DNA of 64,000 bases from Rhinopithecus roxellana. Lineage: Eukaryota > Chordata > Mammalia > Primates > Cercopithecidae. Shown here in pieces: positions 10,521-22,952 of the stretch. The stretch is taken from the NCBI RefSeq assembly GCF_007565055.1, contig NC_044554.1:138073463-138137462 (forward strand), read 5' to 3'. The position numbers and the translations under genes were made by a program. Below the pieces are notes generated by a model. That model searched no databases and was not told where the DNA came from. It saw nothing but the letters and a program-made list of their open reading frames with translations. Numbering within the stretch: the first letter of the stretch is position 1; each line of letters starts with the position of its first letter.

Positions 10521-11240
10521 TAAATATATTGAGTTATTTAAACCTAAAACTATGTTTCCTTTAAACTACTATAATAACCAACTAAGTGATTTTACTTGTT
10601 ATGCTATAATTGTGTTATTTGGGGTTGGCTAGCTTGGGGAGTCTAACAACCTCAGTAGTAAAATGTTCACTGTTGCTGAATCAAGTGTTCGTCTGCTTTG
10701 ATAACACTGTCTACAAGAGTGTCTCCCAGAACTTTCAGTGTTGTATATATGGCTGAACCTAGGCAACTAAATTGGGGTTCGTTTTACTCCTATAACTGGT
10801 TATACATGAGCACACTCACCTATCTATAGAATAAATCCCTCATTTATCAGCTTCACCATTGTCTAAACAGTCTAAGTAAAAATCGCCACTCTGTAGTTTC
10901 TTTCTGTTTAGAGCTTTTTGTATCTTAGGAATTGGGCCACTAGTTCCATTAAACATTACTAGTGTATATGCATTTGTTGAATCCCTGTTTTGTTCAGGAC
11001 ACTAGGTCATGAGACCCTGATGTAAAGGGCACTTTGTTTTCAAAGAGTTCATAGTCATAGTGGAGCACAGAGAAAAAGAAAAATATTTATTAGGTCCAAC
11101 TATCTATGGTGAGCTCTAGAATGGTATGTTATGGGAGCTCTCAGCCAGGACTCTCATGTCACAACATCCTTAGTCAACACCACTAGTGTCAGGCTTATGA
11201 GTCTGAGATGTAGTGTATATCTGTGTCATGTCCCTTCTTA
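10520..11240. other. Intronic DNA, weak L2-like similarity
   Basis: Mostly unrecognised AT-rich sequence. The stretch around 10975-11085 has the 'caggacactagg ... ttcatagtc' cadence of very old L2-type repeats, but the match is too weak to define. Confidence 0.35.
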
Positions 11241-11945
11241 GATAACAGCCCAAAACAGAATTCTTGATTTCTCTCTCTTCCCAACCTGATGTGTTTGTAC
11301 CCTAGTCTCTCCCTCTTTAGTTGCTGAAGCAAAAACCATAGATATTGTCCTTGATTTCTCTCTTTCCACCTTTCTCATATCCATTGCATGAGCTCTGTTT
11401 CCAAAGACATCTTAGCTTAATATCCTCTTCTTTGCCACTAGTCCGAGTCATTTCCACTCCTCCCTCCTTTAAGCCACTACCATCTCTCTATTGAATGAAT
11501 GCAACAGCCTTCTGGAGTCTTGCTGCAGGGATAATGACCTTTCAAATACACTCCTTAGATCATATTATCATCTCTTTAAAAATCTTATAGGATTTTTAAA
11601 GACTGAAGCTAAGTTCTTACCAGGAACTTCAGACCCTACAGATGCTGACCTTTTCTTACTTCTCTAACCTCATCCCCCAAGATTTATTCATTTTCTCTGT
11701 TCCCACCACATTGTTTCTCCTTCAGCTCCTTGAACTGCCTTCTTCATATGTATTTAAGGACCTCTGCATTGTCTATTCTTCTGCTGGAGCTCTTTTTCCC
11801 CACATATTTTCATGACTGCCTCATTCTCCACATTCAGTGCTCAACTCAAATTTGTCACTTATTCAAAGAGAACTCCTCAGGTACCCTTTGTAAGACAGCA
11901 TCCTTGTGCCAGTTCATTCCTATTGTATTGACCAATTTTCTTTAA
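11240..11945 (+). repeat. L2 (LINE2) fragment
   Basis: Pyrimidine-rich text with ordered L2 phrases: 'ccactaccatctctctattg' region, 'ttaaaaatcttataggattt', 'cccaccacattgtttctcct', then 'gtgctcaactcaaatttgtc'. Strongly diverged and without usable coding frame. The open frame at 11730-11945 is part of this repeat. Confidence 0.6.
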
Positions 11946-12420
11946 TTTGTGGTATATTAATTTCTCAAATATTAGCCTCTTAGTTTAGAATGATTTTAGA
12001 TTCACATAAAGATTGCAAAAATAATACAGAATTTGCACTTATCCATCTTCCACAAATGTTAACATATTACAAAGCCATGATATATTTGTCAAAACTAGGA
12101 AGTTTACCTTAGGACTGCACTCTCAAATAAACTGAAAACTGTAGTCAGATTTTACTAATCTGAATTTTTCAGTTTTCCCAATCAGGATATCCCATTGAGT
12201 TATTCATCATTTTCTAATCTGTGACTGTTTTCTATTCTTTCCTGGTTCTTCATAATTTTGACGTTTTTGAAGAGTACTATTCAGGTATTTTTTTAGTGTG
12301 CTATTTAATTTGGGTTTATATAAACTTTTTCATGATTCGACTAGGATTATGCTTTTGGGGGAATAGTACTACAAAACAGAAGTGCTCTTATTATTACATG
12401 TTATCAGGAGACATGTGACG
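11946..12420. repeat. Probable old L1 3'-UTR-type fragment
   Basis: The segment beginning 'tagtttagaatgattttaga' followed by 'caaaaataatacagaatttg' resembles the 3' UTR of old L1M subfamilies. No ORF survives. Assignment is tentative. Confidence 0.4.
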
Positions 12421-12764
12421 TCAACATGTGTTATCACTAGTAAAATTAACTGCAATCACTTAATTAATGTAATGTCTGCCAGGTTTCTCCACTGTAAAAC
12501 TGGTAGATTTTTTTTTTCCTTGTCATACCCAATTATTTGGAAACAACTCAAATGCAGCCAACAATCAATATGAGGGAAGTTATTCAAAATCTTTTAGGTG
12601 AAGTAGTAGCAACAAATATTTGTAATTATTTAAAGAAGCTTTGTTTCCTTGCTTCTATTTAATTATCTACTCATATATTTATATAGTAAGGACTTAGGGA
12701 TATTTACTTTAATCTTTAAATAATATTCTGTTTCTTTTTAGATATTATCTGAAGCATTCCGCTA

Positions 12765-12885
12765 GAATGCAAGTTTCATAAAGGCAGAGATCTCATTTAT
12801 CTTGCTCATCACTGTAACTCTTGAGGCCTTAAATAATTTCTGGCACAGGATAAACATTCAATAAATATTGGTGAATGAAAGATGA
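12765..12885 (+). repeat. L2 3' terminus
   Basis: Contains the recognisable L2 tail: 'gaatgcaagtttcataaagg', then 'caataaatattggtgaatga' at 12860-12879, the usual end of this family. Confidence 0.75.
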
Positions 12886-13250
12886 AATAATATAAAATGT
12901 ATATTTTTATGATAAATTTTACTCACCCTTCTTCATCCTTTAATTAAAAGAGGAATGGACTTGAAGAAACCAAAGAATTTTTAACACACTCGATCATTAT
13001 GTCCAGGGAAAAAATGTGAGATGTCTGCTTTGATGCTTTCACATCAAATGTTTGGGGGTACTTTGCAATCTTGGCAAAGAATCCTAAAGAAATCTGACCA
13101 ACGTAAACAGAAATTTAGCTTCAATCTAACAATAATGGTAGAACAAGTCTTACTGAGATTTGCACTGACTCCGTGCAACCTATCCAGAGAATGGTACAAA
13201 TGGCAGGGTTCCATGAGTAACAGTCATGTGAATTACTGATGTTTTCTTAC

Positions 13251-13482
13251 CTTCCGCACAATAGCCCATACATCCCTGAGTTGGCTGTAGTAAGTATACA
13301 AAAAAGTTCCCACAGTTTCTTACAGACACTGGGATTTGAAAGAGACAGCAGTCTTTTGTAGTGCTAAACAAAAACTGCCATGTTGCACAAGCTGTCAATT
13401 GCTTGATCTCCCCAGGAGATGGCAGTGTTTCTGAATCTCTCAGAGACAGCCAGATGGGGGCCTGAGTTCCACAGTGGTTCAT
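13251..13482 (-). CDS. VWDE: VWDE exon 3, D8C-like cysteine domain
   Basis: Third coding exon seen, 232 nt read from 13482 down to 13251, residues 85-161 plus the first base of codon 162. Upstream is a pyrimidine-rich tract and an acceptor ending CAAAAG; downstream is a donor GAAG|GTAAGA. It encodes seven cysteines (88, 116, 129, 130, 141, 155, 159), with C82 from exon 2 completing the eight-cysteine set of the D8C/uromodulin-type domain. Motifs CGTQAP..WLS, DCCLF and GCMGYC identify it. VWDE is a secreted or surface multidomain protein with a VWD domain and C-terminal EGF repeats; those are encoded further along. No stop or frameshift. The flanking open frame (13180-13569) is simply this exon with readthrough into introns. 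Identification rests on recall of the VWDE N-terminus, not on a search. Confidence 0.88.
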
Positions 13483-13998
13483 CTTTTGCAGCACAGAAAA
13501 CAAAAGTTGAAAATTCAATTTATTTTCATCCATTGTAGATATATCAACTTTGCATTTTCTTCTAAACAACCCTTAAAATATTATTAATCATTAAAAAATT
13601 GTAACTTGCACTTGTTCTATACAATAAAAAGTAGTTTTAAGGAATACTAAATTTAAGGGTAGAAATCTCATAGTTAATATACTCATTCACAAATTCATTG
13701 TAAATATTAATAAATTTATTCCATGCATTACATTTGTATTGTAAACAAGGGAAATTAAATCTCAGATACCTTACTAAAATAGCTGATAAATTCTAAAATA
13801 AGACAAGTCAATCTAAAGTTATCTTAACACATAACACAAAGATAAACTGATCTTGGAAAGTTCTTGCAAAATTGCTTGAAATAGTATGTCCAAGAAGTGA
13901 ATGCATAGTTCAGGAGGCAATAAAATCAGCGAGAAGGAAGGTATTACTCAAAATCTGGTGATGGAAAATTGTTTAGTAATTTAGAAATAACAAAGTTT
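13483..13998. other. VWDE intron 2, unique AT-rich part
   Basis: No repeat or gene recognised between the exon 3 acceptor and the Alu at 13999. Confidence 0.5.
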
Positions 13999-14287
13999 GG
14001 CAGGGAGCAGTGGCTCACACCTGTAATCCCAGCACTTTGGGAGGTCCAGGTCGGCAGACTGCCTGAGGTCAGGAGATCGTGACCATCCTGGCTAGCATGG
14101 TGAAACCCCATCTCTACCCAAAATACAAAAAAATTAGCCCGGTGTGGTGAAGTGCACCTGTAACCCCAGCTACTCGGGAGGCTGAGGCAGGGGAATTGCT
14201 TAAACCAGGGAGATGGAGTCTACAGTGAGCCAAGATCGCAGCACTGCACTCCAGCCTGGGTGACAGAGTGAGACTCCATCTCAAAAA

Positions 14288-14319
<32 letters not shown>

Positions 14320-14321
14320 AA
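13999..14321 (+). mobile_element. Alu (AluS-like) with AAAT-repeat tail
   Basis: Full dimer: 'ggcagggagcagtggctcac' start, A-rich linker, second monomer, then a tail of nine or so AAAT units (14283-14321). Similar bases AATAAC..GTTT flank both ends, suggesting a target-site duplication. Confidence 0.92.
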
Positions 14322-14389
14322 CGTTTCAACCTCACTTGAAGTCATCAAAATCATTTTTCAGATGAAAAATAGAATTAAATAGCAAAATA

Positions 14390-14615
14390 ACCCAGGAAAA
14401 ATAAGAAGAAACTATGTATGACTCAGGAAGAACCAGGACCCTTACTAAATGCATGATCTTGGACAAGGCACTCAACATCCTTCTCTTTTATATTAGGTGG
14501 AAGTAGTACCCACCTCAAAGTATCATAGTGAGGTATGGATAAAGTAATGTATATAATACAACTTCTACATAGCAATGGCTCAAAAATCGTTAGCCAGGTT
14601 ATAATTCTTATTATT
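14390..14615 (+). repeat. MIR-like SINE
   Basis: Core pattern 'gatcttggacaaggcactca' followed by 'gtagtacccacctcaaagta' and a weak 3' end matches the mammalian-wide MIR layout. Confidence 0.55.
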
Positions 14616-16285
14616 ATTTCTATGCTTAAAAGCAAAGGAAAAACATAAAGGAAATATTGATATATATGAATGAATTATAATTTTAAAAATATAAGATTAA
14701 AGTTAAATAATAAAATTATGTGTAAGTAGTACCATATTTTGTTATGTTTATTTATAATCATACTATATTTGCTATTTTATTTTAACATTGTAATATTATC
14801 CATTTAAAACTCTAAGACTACAAATGGACAAAATGTACAAATAGGTAATTCACAAAAGAAACACAAATGCCTAATACATACATGAGAATATTCAGTATTG
14901 CAAAAGGTATTTTTATGTACTGCTATTGGAACTAAAAATTATCACTATGTTTTAAGTGAACAATTATATGTATCAAAAGCCTCAAAAACACTTTAACCAT
15001 TACTAATTTAACTTATAAAAATCAATCTTACTAAAGACACTAAAATTAAAATAATTACATGTACATTTGCTAATTGCAGAATTACTTATTATAGCAAAAT
15101 CCTGAACGTCCACACATATGGTGATGGTTTAAATAAATATGATACATGTATGACATAATATTATTTTCAAAAATTATAAAATTAATTTATAATAACAGGA
15201 AAATGATCATGCTATAACTTTAACTGAAGAAGAATAGCATGTTTTTCAATTGAACATATAACATGAACATTACAAAACAATATAAATAAGATAAAACAAT
15301 AGCAAAATGTTAATAACGGTAGTTATGACTGTGTGGATAGATTATGAAGAAATGTTGTTCCACTCCTGTGCTTTATTTCCTAAGCTTTATGTAATGCACA
15401 TTCATTATTTAAAACATTACAAATAGTAATTTATGTAAGTCGACATGTATTAACCTGTAGAGAAAAAAAAATCATTGAGTTTCCGGTTGAATGCTTTAAA
15501 GTCTTAGCACAAAAAGGGAATGAGAGGGTGGGGATAGAGAGCACTTCCTGGTGGAGCACAGCCTGCTCAGTTTAACTGATCTCCAGGAAAACAGCCAGGG
15601 AAACTGGTTCACTTTTACATTTGTGTGAGGTTCTAGAAACAATTGTAGCTAAATCAGCCTTAAGAGAAAAACACAAATATTTTTAAATGTGGTGAAGTTC
15701 CTCCAATTTTCTCAAACTTTACTTTTAAATTCTAATTGTTTTTTAGTTCCTTACAAATGAAGTGTCACAAAAGCAACTAATGAGCAAATAAACAAAAAAG
15801 GGATAATGAGACTTAGCCACAATGCCACACTTTAAAATTAAACATTGTTAAAATTTCAATGTCTTTCCAGAGATCTTTTTACATTAGTGCTTAAAAAGGA
15901 AAATGATTCCTGCTTCTGCAGTATTTATAAAATGTGAATAACAATAAGGAAAACAAGCCTTTTGCTAAGACATAATCTTATGTGATGCGATCTCCCTCCA
16001 GGGGCCAATAGTCGCTGCATGACCTCTAAGTTAAAAGAAAGTCAACTTTAAGAATGAAATCACACCCAATAAGTGTATAATTATATAGGGTAAAATTGTG
16101 AGTGATGATGTAATTATGTAATTTGGGAAGCATTACACAGACATATGTCTTCAATAATATCATGCCTTTATTAGCTACCTATCACAACTGAACACCTATT
16201 TATGCAGAATTCACTTGGGAAACCAGTCAGCTGAGAAAGACTGTGATAAGGGAGAAGATCAGGTACATGACTTTTGGTCATGTGA
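14616..16285. other. VWDE intron 2, no recognised element
   Basis: About 1.7 kb of AT-rich DNA. Around 15500-15630 it is less AT-rich and non-repetitive, but I can assign no function. Confidence 0.5.
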
Positions 16286-16435
16286 TTCATGCTTAGTGTC
16301 TGTGATCACATCTTTATAATGAGGTAACAATAGCTACCTCAAAGCATCACTGAGAGAACTAGTGAGTTTACATATGCAATAATGTCCACAAGTGCAGGGA
16401 ATTTATAAGTTGCAAAATAAATGTCAGATTAAAAC
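16285..16435 (+). repeat. MIR-like SINE
   Basis: 'ataatgaggtaacaatagct' then 'aatgtccacaagtgcaggg' and a terminal 'aaataaatgtcag' follow the MIR order. Confidence 0.5.
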
Positions 16436-17369
16436 CCTTCTTCCACTTTGATCATATAAGTTGGATGCTGAGTTAATGGCCTTAGTGTTTTGGCAGATTT
16501 AGACTTAGTCTCATTCCTTAGATCCTGTGGATAAAAATGTGGTCGCAATAATAAGAGTTGAACTGAAAGGATAACTAGTCAGAGTATGATAAGTAGAAAT
16601 AATGTCTATTTCACGACAGTATCATCAGATGAATGGGGACTACAAATGAATTAGGGGAACTTGCATTTGAAAATCATGCTAACGATAAGTACAATTGTCA
16701 ATAGAATTTCAGAATGGCCTGGATAAGTAATACAAGTTAGCTGAGGGATTACCCAAGAAATCACACTTTATGTTTATTCTTCTGCTTATTTTTTGAAGCA
16801 TTTTGGAAGAAAATGTATTTGTCAAATGAAATAAGAATGAAAGAAGTCACCTGGGCTAGACAAGTCAATACTACGCAATGCTATACAGGACAATGCTATG
16901 ATCAGAATTATATCATGTTGTAAAAAGAGTAAAGTTTATGAAAAGTTAAGTTGCAAATAAAACACATCCGATGTGAGTTCATGTATAAAACCTTTTTAAT
17001 TTTGTCCATTTAAACCTGATGTGTTTGAAAGACATACGCTTACATGTTCACAACTATAAAGAAAAAAAGGGTATGTTGGCTGCACAAATTTTGGGTTTGA
17101 GGAGGGAGCTTAAGTGAGATAAGGCCATATGCCTCCAGAGTATTGAATGTGCTACAGGTACACTGTCTTCCAACTGTGATCAGGAAATACCTGGAGATTT
17201 CACTGCCAGACTGAGTTCTTCTTAGTCTTAGAATAGGAGGTGCCGAGCCTGTAAGTTTTACTCCATCAGTTAAGAAAGGCAGTGAGAGGCAACAACTGAC
17301 AAAACTGAAGCACTTTAGATAAACAGTATTTTACTGTTTGCAGGTAATACACCTGAGCCCTAGAGAACA

Positions 17370-17585
17370 ACTGCCTGTATTCAAAACTCAGCTTTTTGAC
17401 CTGCTAGCTGTGACTGTAAGAGCACTATACCTAAGAATATATGTTTTCTGCACTGTTTGATGGAAATAATGATGATATATTGTATTCTAGAGTTGTATAC
17501 TCATACAAGATAATGTTGGTAAAAGTGTTTCTGGACTGCATGGAACATAACGTTAACTATTACTATTATTACTAGACTAGGTAAT
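17370..17585 (+). repeat. MIR-like SINE
   Basis: Layout with 'ctgtattcaaaactcagctt', 'gctagctgtgactgtaag' and a 3' 'aactattactattattac' is MIR-like. It lies close to the donor side of exon 2. Confidence 0.5.
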
Positions 17586-17734
17586 GTGGGAATAGTCTTT
17601 CAGATTAACTCAATCTTATACAAAATTAAAACAATATTTTTAGCATGAGAAATAAGCTGGCTGTAAGAAGATACAAATCTCATATGAAAAACACATAAGG
17701 AAAATCATATGTAGTACTTAGGGAGTTGACCTAC

Positions 17735-17919
17735 CTCAACACATTTGGTTGGCATCTCAGCAGGTCTGTCAAAGATGAGAAATCTATACCATCCAGGGGA
17801 GAGGGAATGGTCACATATTAGGTCTTGAACAGCTGACTGCTGGAGGTGCCACGAGTCAAAATGGACACTTCTATAAGGACTCTGAAGAAACTGATGTCCC
17901 CCAGGAGAGCACTCCTGAG
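17735..17919 (-). CDS. VWDE: VWDE exon 2, N-terminal secreted region
   Basis: 185 nt read from 17919 down to 17735. The acceptor is ACTAG|CTCAGG after a pyrimidine-rich stretch and the donor is GTTGAG|GTAGGT. It takes over the phase-1 codon from exon 1 (making Ala23), encodes 61 further residues (24-84) and ends in phase 0, matching exon 3, which begins with ATG (Met85). Cysteines 26, 58 and 82 are present. Motifs SPYRSV and GWYRF..MP.KCVE are those found before the D8C cysteine core in uromodulin-like proteins and in VWDE. No start codon of its own, so this exon is too short and internal to appear as an ORF. Uninterrupted frame, splice signals and junction phase make it a convincing functional exon. 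Confidence 0.87.
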
Positions 17920-17939
17920 CTAGTATGGAAAGACAGGTG

Positions 17940-20690
17940 TTCTTATGTAATGCATTTTGTTTGTTGACGTAGTTTAGTCCTCAATTAAAATTGATTCCCA
18001 TAACAAAAAATAAAGCAAATTAACTTACTATTGCACATAAAGACCCTCTGAAATGTCAGGGTCTGTTAGTAAGTCATAAGTGACTTAACTAATTTGCATG
18101 TTTCATAAATGCAATAAACAAATCAACAAAACTCTTTAGAATGTACTTTTGAAATATTCAAGCTTTAAAACCTTCATTTTCATTTAATTCAAACAACCAA
18201 TAGAGTTGCTTGCTCTTGAGTTAGGATGTCAAGTCACAGGACCTACAAGGATTTCTCTTGAGCCTGGTACTCTGGATTTGAATATCACTATTGTTTCTCT
18301 ACAACCAGTTTCTCCCAAAGTAGCCACATGCCTCAAAAATTCTATTTCTGCCAAATGCTCGAATGCAACAAACTGAACTAATCTTTTAATGCTAACTCAA
18401 TATGTGTAAAGTGCTTTCAAACTAAAGGTTCCTGCATTCTTGAATGCAGAAAAACATTAAAAATTTTTAAAGTTGTTTTCCAAAATTTTGGAAGTACCTT
18501 TTTGCCTACTAAGCACAGAAAAACAAATGGGATGGAGGGGAGCAGGTTTGAAGGGGAAACAAGAAAAGCCCATGGCGAAAGGGAGAATTCTTTAGTCTTT
18601 TTTAGGAAACCTTTTATATGAGTAGTCTTTGGCCTGGAATATACTTATTCCATGAAATCCACAGAGGCCAAACAAAAAGCTCCACTTTCCAGCACTAAAA
18701 GTGGAGAGAAGAGCAGGCAGTGAAACAGTTATCCTAAAATGCAACTCTTGTTTGAGGCTCCTGTGTTCCCAAATTACTGAAATAATAAGCACCACAAGGA
18801 ACTGTCTGTATTTGAAAACTAGAGTATCTTGTTGGCACAGTTGATAGAAAATCTTCAAATATTATATATTATATTTATTGATGGAAAACCTGTAATAAAG
18901 ATGGCATCTATGAAATTAGAAAGGTGAAAGAAACAATTCAGTCACTACTAAAAATAGCTCATTGTGGAAAAAGCTTATCTAACTAAAAAAATTATCAAAT
19001 ACTTATTATATAATTTTAAATTACAGAAGTGTTTATAAAACAAAATCAATTTCTCAACTTTAATAAGGAGAACAAAAAATCAGAGATACTAATTTACAAG
19101 CGGATCTCACAAGTGTAGCCTATGAAAAATAAGTCATTATAATTAGAATTATGTTTCTGCTTTGTATTTTGTTTGTAGTTATGGCAATTAAACTATACAA
19201 AGACATTATTTTCCAAATGATCTCTCTACATAATTTTTTTTAGTACAAGATATTGGAAGTCAACACAAAAGGCTCCTCTTTCTTTTGTCTATAAATCCTC
19301 CATAGTTGTTAATTTCCCAGAAGGCTCCAATGTCAACATGAAATAAGTATTTTATAAAATATGTATAGATAGAAATCAAGGAATGTGCTATCATTTCATC
19401 TAATTTTGAAATATCTCTAATACCCTTCAAAACAAGGACATTGCACCAGGTTACAATCTTTTAAAAAAGAGATTTTGAAAGAGATTCCTAGTAAGGTGTG
19501 CATAAACTATTAAAATGTTTTCTCTGATCTCTTTTCTACAATAGAATTTTGTCTCGGGAAAAAATCAATAACTCCATCTTTATTTTGTGTAGTATTCCTC
19601 CTTACTCAGCACCTTTGTAGTTCTTGTATTTCTTCTGGTTTAGCTGCTTTGTTTCCTAATACAAAGCCGAAAATATAAGATGTATAAAAGAAATCACTGC
19701 TTGACATCAATAACACTAGAGAATTGTGTAATATTTAACTCAAAATTTTATTTATTTACTTTTATTCAATATTTATCTTATAGGATAATTTTAAATTCAT
19801 ATATTTTATATCTATTATTTCATAACTTTTTTCTAAAAATCTACTTATCTTATTTACACTGTTCAAGGACTATATAGAAAGTTTAGAAATCTTATTAGCA
19901 ATAATCAAGCCACATTTTCAAAGCTTGATTCCAAACTTAGCTCTAGAATGCATGATATAGTTGAGTGAGGATTATATTGATGGCTTGGGCTCTCATTTGT
20001 GCATCTGAGGACTCTGCTCAACAAATACTAAAAGAATAGCTCTACAAGCCCATCTCTTTCATCAGTCAAGTTCATGGCATGATATACAGAGCTTTCTGAC
20101 AAACTGACAATATAACTTTTCCCCTAAAAAAAAAAAGTAGATATAAAGTATACATTAAATTTATACTTCTATTCATCCTGACTACTTCCTGATATGATTT
20201 AAGAAATTTGGGTAATATATAATAGAATTTACAGTACTTGAATTTCAAGTATTTTGGAAGAATGTGTCAAATTATAAATAATAGAGCCATAGTGATAGCA
20301 TATGCAAATAATTTCCTTTTTTTGTTTCTACATACGAGGTAACCTGTATTAGATTATTTTCCAGTTTAATGTAATGACCAAGACTAGAATTCTACAAAAT
20401 TCAGAACTGGTTGATACACAATATATTCAGAAGCCAAATAAATCATTTTATTTTTAAGAGATAAACATGCATAACCCTTGGTGACAGGTACTTCATAATA
20501 ACTGAATTTGTAGTTATAAAATCTTCTGTATATTATCCTACAGGAATTCCTACAGGAATTTCAAGTATTTTGAAAATTTCAAGTCTTCAAAATCTTATAA
20601 CATCTTCAAAGATTTGAGAAAGGGAAAAGCCACGTTTGATGCCCAAACATAATGAGAAATAAAAAATAATTTAGTTTCTGACATTCAAAA
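17940..20690. other. VWDE intron 1, no recognised element
   Basis: About 2.7 kb of AT-rich sequence with no nameable repeat and no splice-flanked coding frame that I could see. The open frame at 18592-18858 (minus) has no recognisable domain. Confidence 0.45.
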
Positions 20691-20740
20691 TAGAATTTTG
20701 TTGGAAAATCATTCCCATGGTTTAGAAGAATCCAATGTCT

Positions 20741-21200
20741 GCCGGATGCAGTAGCTCACATCTGTAATTCCAGCACTTTGGGAGGTCAAGAGGCCAAGGC
20801 AGGTGGATCACCTGAGGCCAGGAATTGGAAACCAGCCTGACCAACATGGAGAAAGCCATCTCTACTAAAAATATATACCTATATATTTTGTGTATATATA
20901 TAGTATGTGTATATATATACACAAAAATATATATATAGTATGTATATATATATACACAAAATATATAGTGTATATATATATATATATAGTGTGTATATAT
21001 ATATATACACTGTATATATAAATACAAAAATACAAAATTAGCCAGGCATAGTGGTGCATGCCTGTAATTCCAGCTACTCGGGAGGCTGAGGCAGGAGAAT
21101 CACTTGAATCCGGGAGGTGGAGGTTGCAGTTAGCCAAGATCACGCCACTGCACTCCAGCCTGGGCAACAAGAGTGAAACTCCGTCTCAAAAAAAAAAAAA
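20741..21200 (+). mobile_element. Alu with AT/GT microsatellite in left-arm linker
   Basis: Complete Alu dimer, flanked by a target-site duplication AGAATC(C)AATGTC (about 20727-20740 and 21200-21211). Its usual A-rich segment before 'attagccaggc' has expanded into about 150 bp of TATATA/TGTATA repeats (20868-21025). Confidence 0.92.
20868..21025. repeat. Expanded TATATACAC/TATATAGTG repeat
   Basis: Three to four higher-order units of alternating (TA)n, ACAC and GTGT blocks. The ACAC and GTGT blocks are complementary, so the tract can fold into hairpins. Confidence 0.9.
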
Positions 21201-22450
21201 GAATCAATGTCATAAAAATGGCCATACTACCCTAAACAATCTAAAGAGTCAAGACTATTTCTATGAAACTACCAATGTTGTTTTTTACAAAATTAGAAAA
21301 AAGCTACTCTAAAATTCATATGGAGCCAAAAAAAAGTGTCCCAATAGCAAAAGCAATCTGCAGCAAAAAGAATAAAGTCTGAGGCATTGCATTACCCGAC
21401 TTCATACAATATTATAAGGCTACAGTAACCAAACATCATAGCAGTCATTCAAAAACAGACACACAGACCAATGGAACAGAATAGAGAACCCACAAATAAA
21501 GCCACACACCTACAGCCATCTGATCTTTGACAAAGTCAACAAAAATAACCAATGGAAAAAGGACTCCCTATTCAATAAATGGTCCTTGGATAACTGGCTA
21601 GCCATAGGAAGAATAATGAAACTGGACCCCTACTTTTCACCATATGCAAAAATTAACTTAAGATGGGTTAAAGATTTAAATATAAGACCTCAAACTGTAA
21701 AAAGTCCTAGAAAAATCCCTAGGAAATACCTTTCTGCACATGGGCCTTGGCAAAGAACTTATGACTAAGTCTTCAAAAGCAACTGCAAAAAAAACCCTAA
21801 AATTAACAAGTTGGACCTCATTAAAGAGTTTCTCCACTATCAATAGAGTAAACAGACAACCTACAGAATGGGAAAAAATATTCACAAACTATGCATCTGA
21901 AAAAGGTCTAATATCCAGAATCTATAAGGATTTTAAATAATTCAACAAGCAAAAAACAACCCCATGGAAAAGTGGGCAAAAGACATGAAAAGATGCTTCT
22001 CCAAAGATGCCATACAAATGGCCAACAAACACATGAAAAAATGCTCAATATCACTAATCATCAAAGAAACGCAAATCAAAACCACAATGAGATATTATCT
22101 TATATCAGTCAGAATTACTATTATTAAAAAGTCAATAAACAACAGATGTCAGTGAGGCTGTGGGGAAAGGGAACATTTATACACTGTTGGTGGGAATGTA
22201 AATCAAATCAGTCACTATGATAAGCCGTCAAAGAAATGAAAAAAGAACTAATCTCAAAGAATGGAAAAAAGAACTATCATTCAACCCAGCAATCCCATTA
22301 TGGGTATACACCCACGGAAAATAAATTATTCTACCAAAAAGAAGACACATGTACTGGTATGTTCATCCCAGCACATTCACAGTAGCAAAGACATGGAATC
22401 AGCCATGGTGCCCATCAACAGTGAATCGGATAAAGAAAATGTAGTATACC

Positions 22451-22952
22451 TGAAACTGGTCCAATAGTCCCACAGAACTGATGTTTATGGTTTCTTTTGA
22501 ATAAACATAGAAATTGACCCTCCCAGTCTTAAAACTTCAGACAGTTTCAACTGTCTTATCTGAGTTCCTTTCTCAGGAAACCAACCATCAGGCCTAGCAA
22601 CTGAAACTTACCAGATTACCACATCTGGAAAATGAGATTCCAGAGCCCTACCCATCATGATCGCTTAACTGACCATCAGCTTCCTGTTGACCAACTCATC
22701 TCCCTTATTCCTCCCTAATTCCTGTATTCTTACATGTAGCTATAGCTCTTCTCTGCTATATAAATCCAATTTTAATCAGTCAGAGAGATAGATTTGAGAC
22801 TGATCTTCCATCTCCTCAGCTGGAGCACCCTATTAAAGCCCTCTTCCCTAGCAATACTCATTGTCTCAGTGATTGGCTTTTTGTGCAGGATTATGCCTAT
22901 AGTATAGGAGAAAAAGATATGATTGGCTTTTTTCTGAACTCCTGATATTTCA
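22451..22952 (+). mobile_element. Solo LTR of a class I (ERV1-type) retrovirus
   Basis: 502 bp beginning TGAAACTGG and ending ATTTCA, with a TATA-type box (GCTATATAAATCC, about 22757-22769) and an ATTAAA poly(A) signal near 22830. Short related bases (GTATAC left, GTAATAC right) flank it. The L1 sequence is continuous on the two sides, so it inserted into the L1 and lost its internal part by LTR-LTR recombination. I do not name the exact LTR family. A small foreign insert is present at 22883-22919. Confidence 0.75.
22883..22919 (+). repeat. Short templated insert between 13-bp repeats
   Basis: TGATTGGCTTTTT occurs at 22870-22882 and 22920-22932. Between them is sequence whose 28-base core (22895-22922) is identical to 24387-24414 in the neighbouring L1. 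In the L1 this segment is in its expected place, so the L1 is the likely source. Confidence 0.7.

Noticed and set aside
1..13250. VWDE exon 4 and later exons
   Set aside because: I looked on the minus strand for a splice-flanked continuation of the frame and found none I could defend; a protein search would settle this.
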